A DNA stretch of 64,000 nt from Portulaca oleracea (Eukaryota > Streptophyta > Magnoliopsida > Caryophyllales > Portulacaceae), in NCBI GenBank assembly GCA_029582165.1, contig CM055872.1, forward strand, positions 4,247,582 to 4,311,581, written 5' to 3'. The position numbers and the translations under genes are program-made. Of the stretch, positions 54,254 to 64,000 are shown piece after piece. The stretch's first letter is position 1; the number at the start of each line of letters is the position of its first letter. The notes under the pieces were generated by a model. That model was not told the origin of the DNA. It worked only from the letters and a program-made list of their open reading frames with translations, and ran no database searches.

Positions 54254-54848
54254 TCACATTTTTTATGAGTCGAAAAGGTGGTTAACCAATTTTTGGTAAC
54301 CTAAAAAGCGGTTAATCAACTGTGCTAACCCTAGCATGAAGATACCCTAAGTAGCGTCCTTGAAAAGAGGGTTACCTAAATCCCTGTAACTTATCATTCT
54401 CAAAAACTAAAACCTCCGAAATTTATATTATTTTGATTCAATTTTTCCAAATTAGAGAGCATGTCAAAGTCATCGAAGAAATCGGAGCTGAATGTTAGTA
54501 AGATTAGTATTAGTTATTTGGGAGTTGAATTTCATATCTATAGTTTAGATCTACAATTTTTCAATCACGATTTTTATTATTAGTATCATATGACTTTCTA
54601 TTAATGAAATCATTATGTTTGATTTCAAAAAAAAAAAACTAGCGAGCATGTCCTAAGAAATGTAGGGTAGCTCAACCCGGCCCACTTTTCTGATGGGCCG
54701 ACATTAACAGTCTATTGAGCCATTTCCCTCTTTTTTCCATTCCTTTCTTTTCCCCCCGTTTTTGGTCGGCTTGTGATTAGCGAGGGGCCGAAGCTTTGAA
54801 TTTCGTACATCGTCGCCGGTGATCTGTGGTCTCACACCGGCGACGTAG
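54254..54848. other. Spacer and 5' region of the PPR gene
   Basis: Contains AT-rich sequence and, from about 54660, a GC-richer probable promoter/leader (cccacttttctgatgggcc) preceding the start codon at 54849. No other gene. Confidence 0.45.
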
Positions 54849-56807
54849 ATGATCACTCCGACGTCATCATCCCGTCTATCTATGCTCCCATTACGCAAAA
54901 TCTGGTCTCAAATCAACGCCGATAATCCTCACATTTTTCATAATCCCCAACAATCTTCCGAACTACGAACCCTCTTGGAATCCCGCTTCGTTTCTCTCCT
55001 CCATTGCTGCACTCATCTCACCCAGCTCAAGCAAGCCTACGCTCACATATTCCGACGTGGGTTCGATCAGAACTGCTACGTTATCACCAAACTCATCCGC
55101 ATGCTTACTAAGCTTGAATCTCCCATGGATGACTACCCTCGTAGGGTATTTAACCAGGTGCATGACCCGAACCCGTTTCTTTGGACCGCTCTCATTCGTG
55201 GGTATGTGATGAATGGACTGGTTATGGAGGCGGTTGGTTTGTATGGTCGTATGAGGAGGGATGGTGGTGGGGTTGTGGGGTTTATCTTCTCTGCGTTGTT
55301 CAAGGGATGTACTGCGATTCGGGATGTGAATTTGGGGTCCCAAATTCATGCCCAGGTGGTTAAAGTTGGTGGGTTTGAGCTGGATTTGGAAGTGGGGAAT
55401 TCGTTGATTGATGTGTACGTGAAATGTGGAGCGTTGGAGAAGGCACGCAAGGTGTTCTATGAAATGCCTGAGAGAGATGTCGTCTCTGCGACGTCACTGA
55501 TTGTTGCGTATGCTAAGGATGGTGAGTTGGGGTACGCTAGGGAGTTGTTTGATGAGTTTCCTGAGAAGGATTCAGTTGTGTGGACTGCCCTGATCACTGC
55601 CTATGCGCAGAATGCGAGGCCCGAGGAGGCTCTTGAGTTGTTTGAGAGAATGCAAAGTTTGGGTATTCAAGCTGATGAATTTACACTATCCGGCATTATT
55701 TCAGCTTGTGCCCAGCTGAGAACCACCAAATACGCATCCCGGATTCATGATCTGGCTCAGAGAACTGGAAATGGGCCTGAGAGAAATGTCGTTATTGGGT
55801 CCGCATTGGTAGACATGTATGGTAAATGTGGTAGATTACACGACGCCTACGAAACTTTCAAGGCGATGAAACGAAGGAATGTCTACACTTACAGCTCAAT
55901 GATTCTGGGATTTGCAGTCCACGGTGACTTCGACGCAGCGATGCAGCTGTTTCATGAGATGCAAATGATGGACATAAAACCAAACAATGTCACCTTTGTA
56001 GGAATTCTCACAGCCTGCAGTCATGCAGCAAAGGTGGAAGAAGGTCGCCAGTTATTCTCAATCATGGAGGAAAAATACGGCGTTGTCCCAACAAAAGATC
56101 ACTATACTTGCATGGTTGATCTCCTGGGACGATCAGGGCATTTGAACGAAGCCCTTGATTTCATCAAATCAATGCCAATACACCCCGATGGGAGTGTATG
56201 GGGAGCTCTGCTTGGTGCTTGTAGCATCCATAACAATCCCGACATTGCTGAGATTGCAGCCGGTAATTTGTTCAAACTCGAACCCAACAGTATAGGCAAC
56301 TATGTCTTGCTGTGCAACATACTTGGATCAGCTGGTAGATGGGATGGTGTTTCGAGAGTGAGAAGATTGATGTCGAACAAGGGTCTTCAGAAGAACCCGG
56401 CTTGTAGTTGGCTAGAAGGAACTAAAGGAAATGTCGACGAGTTCTTTGCTGGAGATTTGTCCCATCCGAGAGCCCACGAGATCAAGCAAGTATTAGAGGA
56501 TCTTCTCGATAGGCTCAGGCTTCATGGGTACCAGCCAAACTTAGAATCAGTGAGTTACGATGTAAGCGATGACGATAAGAGGCTAATGCTGATGACACAT
56601 AGTGAGAAGTTGGCTTTGGCTTTCGGGTTGCTGAGTTTGGATTGTGGAGACTCAATTAGGATTATGAAGAACCTCAGGATTTGTGAGGACTGTCATGTTT
56701 TCATGTGTGGTGTTTCTGAGGTTACTGGGAGGGAGATTATTGTCAGAGACAACATGAGGTTTCACCATTTTCAGAATGGGGCTTGCTCCTGTGGGAATTT
56801 CTGGTAA
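54849..56807 (+). CDS. DYW-type pentatricopeptide repeat protein (At5g44230-like)
   Basis: A single intronless frame of 652 residues. The N-terminus (MITPTSSSRLSMLPLRK) is Ser/Arg-rich, as in organelle transit peptides. PLS-type PPR motifs follow from about residue 70, recognisable as LIDVYVKCGALEKARKVFYE, SLIVAYAKDGELGYARELFD, ALITAYAQNARPEEALELFE and SALVDMYGKCGRLHDAYETF. Then E/E+ motifs (NPACSWLEG) and a DYW deaminase-like domain with THSEKLALAFGLL, NLRICEDCH and FHHFQNGACSCGNFW follow. The HSE and CxxC zinc/catalytic motifs are present. The last residues are GNFW instead of DYW; GDFW-type endings occur in relatives. Such proteins bind organelle RNA and most edit C to U. The closest match I recall is Arabidopsis At5g44230 (PCMP-H17). 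Start choice: the first ATG; a later Met at residue 12 is possible. Confidence 0.93.
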   Translation: MITPTSSSRLSMLPLRKIWSQINADNPHIFHNPQQSSELRTLLESRFVSLLHCCTHLTQLKQAYAHIFRRGFDQNCYVITKLIRMLTKLESPMDDYPRRVFNQVHDPNPFLWTALIRGYVMNGLVMEAVGLYGRMRRDGGGVVGFIFSALFKGCTAIRDVNLGSQIHAQVVKVGGFELDLEVGNSLIDVYVKCGALEKARKVFYEMPERDVVSATSLIVAYAKDGELGYARELFDEFPEKDSVVWTALITAYAQNARPEEALELFERMQSLGIQADEFTLSGIISACAQLRTTKYASRIHDLAQRTGNGPERNVVIGSALVDMYGKCGRLHDAYETFKAMKRRNVYTYSSMILGFAVHGDFDAAMQLFHEMQMMDIKPNNVTFVGILTACSHAAKVEEGRQLFSIMEEKYGVVPTKDHYTCMVDLLGRSGHLNEALDFIKSMPIHPDGSVWGALLGACSIHNNPDIAEIAAGNLFKLEPNSIGNYVLLCNILGSAGRWDGVSRVRRLMSNKGLQKNPACSWLEGTKGNVDEFFAGDLSHPRAHEIKQVLEDLLDRLRLHGYQPNLESVSYDVSDDDKRLMLMTHSEKLALAFGLLSLDCGDSIRIMKNLRICEDCHVFMCGVSEVTGREIIVRDNMRFHHFQNGACSCGNFW

Positions 56808-57752
56808 TTAAAACGGTGTTTTATCGGTCTGCTGACGAAAAACTTGGCTCAGATTAGCAAGAATGTAGCTGTCAAGGTATCCCTTTTGGCTATCCTCCTT
56901 GTCAATGTTTTCTGCATGGTCTGCTAATCTAAATTTCATCCTTCATCAGGATTTTTCTACTTCGAATATCATTTCAGTAAATGTCAGCAGCAGGACATAA
57001 TCTGCAGGAAATAATCATGACATAGAATACTTAGAGCTTGGAAGCAACAAAAGGATTGTAAATACATTTTATTTATCTACTTGTTTACTTAGTCATTTTT
57101 TTGGTTCATTCTCATTGTACACTGACAGATTGATAGGAATAAGGTGAATGTTTTGGACATCATTCAACCTTTCCTTTCCATTGCTCTGATCTCATCATGT
57201 TCTATGCAATGTTTTGGTGCTGGTTTTTCCAATTAAATGTTCACTGACAAAAGCATAATGCATGTAATGATGCCTTCTTGATAAGTAAGTAATCACAGAC
57301 ATGCAATTGCTTTTGTGTTCTACCCAGATAGCTTAATAACTATGCTGTTTTTGCAGGTGGATTTCCTCACAGCAAAGCAGGGTTTGACAAGATGATCATG
57401 CAACTTCATTGTGGACAAAGATTGCATTTTCCTGTGTGTACTCTGCCTTCTACTTCTTATATTTATCGGCCGTGTTCTTTAGGTGGGTTATTACCCATTC
57501 TACCAACCCAACCCAACCCAAATTTACTCGATCTTTTTAATCTTCAACATTTCAATTTTTACTTAATCTTACCGGTCTTTATTTTACCAGATCTTACCTT
57601 ATCCCTCCAAAGAACCGGCCAGTAAGTCCCAAGATTTCAGTTAACTAAATTGTCATTTTTGGAGATGGACATGGATGACACAATAGAATCCTATCCTTAT
57701 CTACTAGTCTGCTGCCATAATATCCAGTCCCCTGTCCCCTACAAGGACATGT
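56808..57752. other. 3' region of the PPR gene and spacer, with a short MITE-like element
   Basis: 3' UTR and spacer. 57468-57620 has inverted ends GGCCGTGTTCTTTAGG and CCAAAGAACCGGCC, similar in style to the MITE at 20805, but no clear target duplication. A small forward frame at 57392-57625 spans it and is not supported as a gene. Confidence 0.5.
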
Positions 57753-57759
57753 ACGTGTC
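57753..57759 (+). promoter_or_regulatory. ABRE-like element upstream of dehydrin 1
   Basis: ACGTGTC about 200 bp upstream of the start codon resembles the ABA-response element. A CGCGTGTC motif lies near 57801. ABA or drought control is usual for dehydrins, so the match fits, but single short motifs are weak evidence. Confidence 0.45.
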
Positions 57760-57856
57760 AACTTAACTTCCCAAGGCGCGCCACGATACATCCCAACTCG
57801 CCGCGTGTCAACCGTACAAATGCTAAGAGTTGTGACCGTACAGTCACCCCCACCAC

Positions 57857-57865
57857 CTATATAAG
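57857..57865 (+). promoter_or_regulatory. TATA box of dehydrin 1
   Basis: CTATATAAG about 90 bp upstream of the start codon at 57953. Confidence 0.65.
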
Positions 57866-57952
57866 AATTTTATGACCTATCTGCAACAACCAGCAAACAG
57901 CAAACAACCACTCTAAACTTCTGAATTTCTGAAACCAAAAACACACCCCAAA

Positions 57953-58702
57953 ATGGCACAGAGAAGAGATCCAGAGTACATAGGGCAAACCGATGAGTAC
58001 GGCAACCCGATCATGACTGACAGGGGAACCGGGCTGACCGGCACTGGTGGACTCGGGGCCCCAGGAACCACAGGTGCCCAAGGGACTTATGATCTGTTGG
58101 GGGCGCCTGGGTCAACCGGGGCTGCCCCAACTGACCCGTCCGGGCAGGGGCAGCTGCGCCGGCCCGGTGCAGGCCACACCGTGATAGCCACCACGGAAGG
58201 GTATGGCACGTACGAGTCCACCGGGTTGACCACTGGTGGCGGCTATGACACAGGCGGGCTCGGTACTGGCGCTGGCTATGGCACCGGCGGCTTGGGGACC
58301 ACCACAGCCAGGTCCCACGGCACTACTACCGGCTATGACACCGGCAGCGGCTTGGGAATGGGGACCACAGCTGGGTCCCATGGTTCTACCGGATATGACA
58401 CCGGCAGCTTGGGGACCACAACAACTAGGTCCCATGGGTTGGGGACGGGTGGCGGCTTGGGGACCACCGGAGCACATGGAACCGGGACTTATGACACCGG
58501 CGGCTTGGGGACCACCGGAGCACATGAAACTGGGACTTATGACAGAGGCGGTGGGCATGTGAGGGGGCCCGGAACGGCGCAGGACGTGACAGGTACTGGA
58601 CAGACACGGGTCGGGCTGCATCGGGATACCGACAGGGAGAACAAGGGGATAACTGAGAAGATCCTGGAGCATCTCCCTGGAACTGGGCGCAAAAGCACCT
58701 AA
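57953..58702 (+). CDS. Dehydrin-like protein, Y1-K1 type, Gly/Thr-rich
   Basis: An intronless frame of 249 residues. One Y-segment, [10 protein letters not shown], lies at residues 11-20. A long Gly/Thr/Tyr-rich middle follows with repeats of TTTRSHG, TGYDTGSLG and GTGGLGTT type (about residues 25-200). One K-like segment is at the C-terminus, ENKGITEKILEHLPG, which departs from the consensus [15 protein letters not shown] in several positions. No S-segment (serine run) is present. Dehydrins are disordered proteins that protect membranes and proteins during drought, cold or desiccation. It is in tandem with dehydrin 2, 2.8 kb downstream, in the same direction. Confidence 0.85.
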   Translation: MAQRRDPEYIGQTDEYGNPIMTDRGTGLTGTGGLGAPGTTGAQGTYDLLGAPGSTGAAPTDPSGQGQLRRPGAGHTVIATTEGYGTYESTGLTTGGGYDTGGLGTGAGYGTGGLGTTTARSHGTTTGYDTGSGLGMGTTAGSHGSTGYDTGSLGTTTTRSHGLGTGGGLGTTGAHGTGTYDTGGLGTTGAHETGTYDRGGGHVRGPGTAQDVTGTGQTRVGLHRDTDRENKGITEKILEHLPGTGRKST

Positions 58703-61168
58703 TGACTGAGTGATGATGCATATTATCAACACTTAGTTTTGTTTTTTGGGGTGTCTTGTGTTATTTTGATTCAGTCAGTCAGTCACATTTTGTTTCTCTT
58801 GGGTGTACTTTGTTGAGTGTATGTATTATGTAATGTTATGTAATAAGGCAAGCTGTATAGGAGGCGGCTTGGATGGACCATGAATGCTTATGGAGGAAAC
58901 TTTGCACTTGCTCATTTTCTTTTCCCCCTCTTGCAATGTATCAGTTTTTGTTGTGGTCACTTGTCAATCAACAGATCATCTTCTTTTGCTTCTATGTATC
59001 TGTTCTGCATCTTCATTCATTACAACTGCACTATTTGTAAATCTTGTTTACTGGAGATATTTTTGCAAAGAGCTGAGAAGGATTCTGATATACCTAGCTC
59101 GACCTGTCAATCCCGGCGGGTCAGTTTCTGGTCGGATTCAGTACTGATTGGTTTCTGGTTTATTATTTCAACAGGCATTTCTGTTAGCAGATGATACTAG
59201 GTTGGAGCTTCTGAATGGCGAAGTTTTAGGAGATTGGGGCATTTTTGTTTCGAAAATTCTGGTGTAGGTGACCATAACTTACCTTAATGAATACTTGTGC
59301 CATTGAAAGTGGTTTTAAGAGACCCAGCATCTCCTTCATTCATTACAATTAACAATTATGATTACTACTAAACGTGTAACATTGTACTGAGATAAATAAA
59401 TTTTAGTTGGACGAAATTTTTTTTGTATAGCCTAATATCAACACAAAGATATATATTATTGTTTTGAGGTAATAACGATTTATATTGAAACAATATGGAG
59501 AAAGATTTCTTATTCTACAGCTAAAGGCTTCGATGGATCATTCCTGAATATGAGAAAATGCATGTAATCCAAATCTAGTGATTGACCATTCTTAGTAGCA
59601 TAATTATTCAATCATACCTCCTTATTATTCAATTCCAATTACAGACACATATGACATATATAATGTTTTTATGCATCTCTTGATCAATTAAATCCAAAAT
59701 CCCGCAGTGAAAAAAGAGAGGTATTTTGAAATACCTCGTATTCTCTCTTTCCTCTTCTTCTCTCTCCCTCACCTACTCTTGAACCCTTGACCTGTGGCAA
59801 AGCATAACTTATGCAATGCCAACAGAGTACAAGGAGAGTTGGTGTCACCTGACCAAGGTCGTTTTATAAATACTTAATGGATTATACAAGGCTGTTTTAA
59901 ACTTCTTTATGCATGTTGCTTGTATAACCACACATTCTTGTATGCCAAATTCACAAATCACAATAGACTTGATGCTCAATCAATGTCATAGTTAAATAAT
60001 GCTATAATGTGAAACTGTAGAGTCAATCTCTAGTTTTTTTTTTTCTATTTTGTATATGTCAATAATTTGGAGGGGACGATACCTTGACAGAAAAGTCTCC
60101 TAAATCTTGTTGTATCCTTCTCCATCTAGTTAAAAAAGTTGCATTCCTAGAATAAGAATTTATAATATCTTTTTATGTACTAGGTACTCCCAAATAATAA
60201 ATGGGGATGACAATAAAATCAAACTTCACCTCACCTGCTTAACTAAGATACAAAAATTGGATTTGAATGATGAAACCTTATAAAAGATAGCTTTGAATCG
60301 GCTGATATTAAGAGCATTTGCAATGATGAACATGAGTTATACTCAAAAAATAAGGTGGAAGTAGTATGGCCCATCAGGAAAGTTAAAATCAGACTCTTCA
60401 TATTAACTGATTTCCAATATTGAGCATGACTTTAATTAAAATATTTAAAAAAGGTGCAGACCTCACATTTAATTATTTAAATACATTATAATAAAAATAA
60501 ATAAAAATAAGAAAAAATGCCAGAGAACCTCGTGCGGTCAGCACGAGTTTGAGTTTTTCTCACCGCCGACACTCATTATCGCCGCTGCAATGTCTTTCTC
60601 GTCCTCGCCCACGCCACATTAGCATAATCTCACTCTCAAACTTACTGTTCAAATAGATCACGTATAAGTACAAGTCTATCCAACCTGAACAAGGCCTGGA
60701 AAACTCAATCATCATCATCACCATCACCATTATATATACATTGGATAAACTACCCACTAAGAACATCTACTAGAATCCATTCCAATGACTCTATCGTCAT
60801 TTCATTTCATTTCTTGACAACAATAATTTTTTTAATTCCACGATTTTGAAATTGTAAACCATTCCAAAGTGAAATCCACAGATTCCATCTTTCCTTACTT
60901 TTTATTGATGGAAAATTATTTATATTTTTTATTTTAATTCAAAAATATATATTTTATGTGGTAAATTAGGATGATGACAAATATTTATTTAAAGTTCCAA
61001 GGTGAAATTCTATCTATAGGGAATAAACAAATGAGTTCCGTAAATTTTTAAAAAATAAGATGACATATTAGGAGGGACCCCGCCGAAAATCTAAAACAAT
61101 GGAATGTCATTTTACATACTATAATGTTGAGTAACTATCATAATATATTCTTTAATAGAACCAAAAGG
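58703..61168. other. Intergenic spacer between the dehydrins, no gene seen
   Basis: Contains the 3' UTR of dehydrin 1 and AT-rich spacer. Forward frames near 58880-59194 are not conserved-looking. Nothing repetitive stands out apart from poly-T and poly-A tracts. Confidence 0.5.
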
Positions 61169-61176
61169 ACACGTGT
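61169..61176 (+). promoter_or_regulatory. G-box/ABRE upstream of dehydrin 2
   Basis: ACACGTGT (core CACGTG at 61170-61175) lies about 290 bp before the start codon. It is a strong ABRE-type G-box and agrees with ABA-responsive regulation of dehydrins. Confidence 0.6.
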
Positions 61177-61352
61177 TATGGTGTAATAGAGCCAAACGGA
61201 CACAAAGTAGCGTGTCCACATACCCACAAGGTCGTGTATGCCCTGCATGCCATGCACACCGACTATCCTTCCTTCATCCCAAGTTCCAAGTTCCATCCCC
61301 GTCATCATCTTACTCAACCTACGTAACCTCATATCCCCCATCTTTTTACTAC

Positions 61353-61359
61353 TATAAAA
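61353..61359 (+). promoter_or_regulatory. TATA box of dehydrin 2
   Basis: TATAAAA about 110 bp upstream of the start codon at 61468. Confidence 0.65.
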
Positions 61360-61467
61360 CCGCATTATTACATGCCATTCAACCAATACAACCCACTTCA
61401 CATCTTAATTAATTACCCTGCAAAATCATACCTACACTGCATACAGAAAGAGCAAGAATTAAGAAAG

Positions 61468-62456
61468 ATGGCAGATTTGAGGGATGTTTATGGGAATCCG
61501 GTTCGCCAAACGGATGAATACGGCAACCCGGTTCAGTACCCGGGGACCATGGGCTCCTATGATACCGGAGTCGGCGGTGGAATACCCACTGCCGGCGGGT
61601 TTGACCAGACCATGGGCCACGGTGGTGCCCATGGAACCCATGGGCTCCACGGAGGTGGTGGTGGTTATGACACGGGTGCCGGTATGGGTGGTCAACATGG
61701 GATCGGGTCCCATGAGTATGGCGGCAGCGGTGGCGGCTATGACACGGGTGTCAGTGTTGGTGGTGGTGGTGGGCATTTACAGCAACAGAGGCATGAGGGT
61801 GGTGGTGTCACTGGCATGTTCCAACGCTCTGGGAGCTCCAGCTCTAGCTCCGTAAGATTTATGCTCTATCCGGTTCATATTAATTGTTGTCTTTAGGGAT
61901 CGTGTAGTTAAATTTCAGAAGTTTTGACCATAAATTTCTCAATATATACGATGAGTTATCATATAAAATCATCAACATTAGATTCGTTATGAAAAATGGC
62001 ATTATAAAAAGTATAATATTACAATTGTTGATAACATATTATATATGTAAAAAATTATCAGGACATTGGAAACCGTCAAAGTCAAAATTACGTCGATTAA
62101 TATAAAATATTGAAATAGGGAAAGTATTTGTTATTCATTTCCATTTTTGTTCCATTGAACGAGTTCTCAATAGTATTTATATATCATGTATTTTGGTCGA
62201 TATAATCATAATAGAATGAAAATTGCAGTCAGAGGATGACGGACAAGGAGGGAGGCGAAAGAAAAAGGGTTTAAAGGAGAAGATCAAGGAGAAGATACCG
62301 GGCATGGGTGGTGGCCACAAGCAAGAATCGGGCAACTATGGTGCAACCACCACACCGGGGTACGATGCTCACGGACGTCATGCCGGGTACGAGCAGGAGC
62401 CCCAGAAGAAAGGCATCATGGACAAGATCAAGGAAAAGCTTCCTGGGACTCACTAA
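61468..62456 (+). CDS. Dehydrin, Y2SK2 type
   Basis: Exons 61468-61851 and 62229-62456 join in phase 0 (donor CC|GTAAGA, acceptor TTGCAG|TC) to give 203 residues. The segments in order are: two Y-like motifs, DVYGNP and TDEYGNP (about residues 5-20); a Gly/His-rich middle with GYDTG repeats; an S-segment SSSSSS that is split by the intron, as is typical for plant dehydrins, followed by EDD; and two K-segments, [15 protein letters not shown] and [15 protein letters not shown], the latter close to the consensus. The first Met of the longer upstream frame (61372) was rejected because the [11 protein letters not shown] start fits the family. The protein is probably cytosolic/nuclear, stress-induced and phosphorylated in the S-segment. 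Confidence 0.93.
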
Positions 62457-62954
62457 CTGTATCACAAAAATGTATGATGTGTTACACTTTCAAGCTCATA
62501 CTGTACTGCCTTACTTTTGTCACCTTTCTTTCAAAAGTTGTACCTTTGTAATAAGCATATGCACGGTTCAGACAATATGTAATAGAACCAAAAATGCTAA
62601 TCTGGACTTTCACCAAAATTTAGATCATGTGTCATCTACTGTTTTAGAGATGAATAAACGACTTTCACCAAAATTTATCTAACCTTTTAATTCACAATCC
62701 TTTCTCAGCTAGCTTATCGAAACTTATCCAATATTACCAACCACAACTTCACAAAAATTTCCCCGAGAATGCATCCACCCACAGTAACCCGATGCAAAGT
62801 AGACCCTCAAAACTCAGACACACACACACTCAAGCGACTGTTTCGTGAAGCCACATCTGAATGTGTCAAGCAACTGGATCTAATGGCTGAGTCACTTGTT
62901 CGCAACCGATCTAATGGCTAATGATCTAGCTGTTATGTTTTGGTCTACTTGCGA
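62457..62954. other. Convergent 3' spacer
   Basis: Contains the 3' UTR of dehydrin 2 and that of the following minus-strand gene. No gene or repeat is seen. Confidence 0.5.
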
Positions 62955-64000
62955 TCACCTGGGCATATGAGACAACAAGAGACCGTTAGGGGAGTTGAAT
63001 GATGGGGGAAAAGCATCCTTAGCAACCTCTATGGATCTGATCAGCTCCTTAATTACATTTCCTAACATGTATATCTCATCAGCTTGGTTTTTCGTTTCCC
63101 ATTCTTCACTTTCACCCCTGCACATTGATTTTATTTTAGTATCAGCAGAATGATCCACAATATAAACATACAAAATAAAAATTACAAAACACAAATCAAC
63201 CCCCAACACACAAAAACCGTGGCGGGTGCCTGATATTGAGCTGACCAGACATTGATCCAAACCACCATGAGGTGAAGGGTTCCAACATATTGCTGTGGTT
63301 CTAGTAGTGAGCTGATCTTGATCCAAATTCCAAACTACGTTGAGCATTATCTAGTGAAAAAAGTTGAGGGCGATTGGGGTTTTTTTTTTGGGTGATTAAT
63401 AGAAGCAAAAAGTGCAGCAAATGACCACAACTACATTACAGAAACTACCAACCTGCAGGGATTCTGTTTATAGACCACTACAAAGAGCAGTAACTACAAT
63501 AACTCTGTTTCAAGCAGTAAGAAAACCATTGTAGAATTTGGAGAAAACTAACCTTAAATTAGAATCAACAGTGCCATTGTTGTGCGAAAAAAGCACCTTA
63601 ACAACAGGGTGCAGGTTGATCTTCACAAACTGTTGGGCAGAACTCTCTGAGCAATACCCAGTAGAACACCATGAATTAGGATTTAAAAGAACTATTTGTA
63701 ACATTGGATATTTGATCTTTAGATCCTTGATCATGGTGCGGAAGGATAGCTCATCCTTGGCACTCTCCAGGAGTTGACTCGTAAACATTCTCTCCAGTGT
63801 ATACTTCCTGTCATCAGCAAAATTAGCAAACTCTTATTTGAAGTAACTTCTATAACTGCAGAGCTTGTACATATGGGAGTAACATGGAAGAGCTCTAGGG
63901 TTTCAAATATGACTAGTCAGATGATTGGAAATGCTGTTAAAACGCAATGACCTTGTGGTGATACAAAATTTACCTGAATAAGTCGTCTGATGAGCCAGAG
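62955..64000 (-). CDS. 3' exons of a gene resembling HECT-like E2-binding proteins (partial)
   Basis: Minus-strand exons are 63974 to beyond 64000 (partial), 63553-63807 and 62955-63117, all with GT/AG borders and consistent phases, ending at TGA 62955-62957. The joined C-terminal stretch includes SSDDLFRKYTLERMF, SQLLESAKDELSFRTMIKDL, PMLQIVLLNPNSWCSTGYC and HPVVKVLFS, then a tail with EEWETKNQADEIYML. This resembles the C-terminal part of the HECT-like E2C-binding family (PF09814) as I recall it, but I hold that identification loosely. The frame over 63118-63347 also looks open, and an alternative last exon is possible. The N-terminus lies outside the window. Confidence 0.5.

Noticed and set aside
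58112..58732. Minus-strand 206-codon frame opposite dehydrin 1
   Set aside because: Shadow of the Gly/Thr repeat coding region; no family resemblance.
61372..61467. Upstream extension of dehydrin 2 from an ATG at 61372
   Set aside because: The extension overlaps the TATA-proximal leader and has no dehydrin character; [11 protein letters not shown] at 61468 fits the family.
63118..63347. Extension of the last exon of the minus-strand gene up to 63347
   Set aside because: The acceptor-like sites there give a stop in the required phase, while the acceptor before 63117 joins in phase; kept only as an alternative.

Overview
The window is nuclear DNA from a flowering plant, most likely a eudicot. 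It holds intron-bearing class III peroxidase genes, an intronless DYW-type pentatricopeptide gene, Y/S/K-segment dehydrins and an Athila-type Ty3 retrotransposon. No bacterial, plastid or CRISPR-like features were seen. I cannot name the species from sequence alone.

Layout. 0-3 kb: a 658-bp near-perfect foldback, then a frameshifted and truncated plant-mobile-domain gene that ends beside a 73-bp hairpin. 3-11 kb: two forward genes of the PEARLI-4 (PF05278) type. The first has a histone-H3-tail-like start, an Asp/Glu repeat block and a premature in-frame stop. The second has a probable frameshift in its proposed first exon. 11-48 kb: three class III peroxidase genes on the minus strand, all with four exons and intact frames. 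The second and third lie in a tandem duplication of about 5 kb. The second unit was later split by a nested insertion of about 17.3 kb: a reverse-oriented Copia remnant containing a 14.9-kb Athila element with a perfect 5-bp target duplication (GTAGC). 48-54 kb: AT-rich spacer with a Mutator-like foldback element carrying a tRNA-Ile(AAU)-like gene, a second partial copy of the same module, and a solo LTR with perfect target duplication. 54.8-64 kb: a gene-rich end with a DYW-type PPR editing factor, two forward dehydrin genes with ABRE-like and TATA motifs, and the 3' exons of a minus-strand gene resembling HECT-like E2-binding proteins.

How the genes relate. The three peroxidases look like local duplicates of a PER72-type secreted enzyme of the cell wall. 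The two dehydrins form a tandem stress-protein pair with divergent architectures (Y1K1-like and Y2SK2). The two PEARLI-4-like genes are tandem paralogues that share the C-terminal domain but not the N-terminal exons.

Best candidates for undescribed biology: a tRNA gene carried inside a Mutator-like inverted-repeat element; an Athila element with a triplicated 5' LTR-PBS unit, three polypurine-tract copies and a repeated paired-palindrome module; and a PEARLI-4 protein with a histone-H3-like N-terminus. All calls come from reading the sequence. Family names rest on recalled motifs, not on searches.
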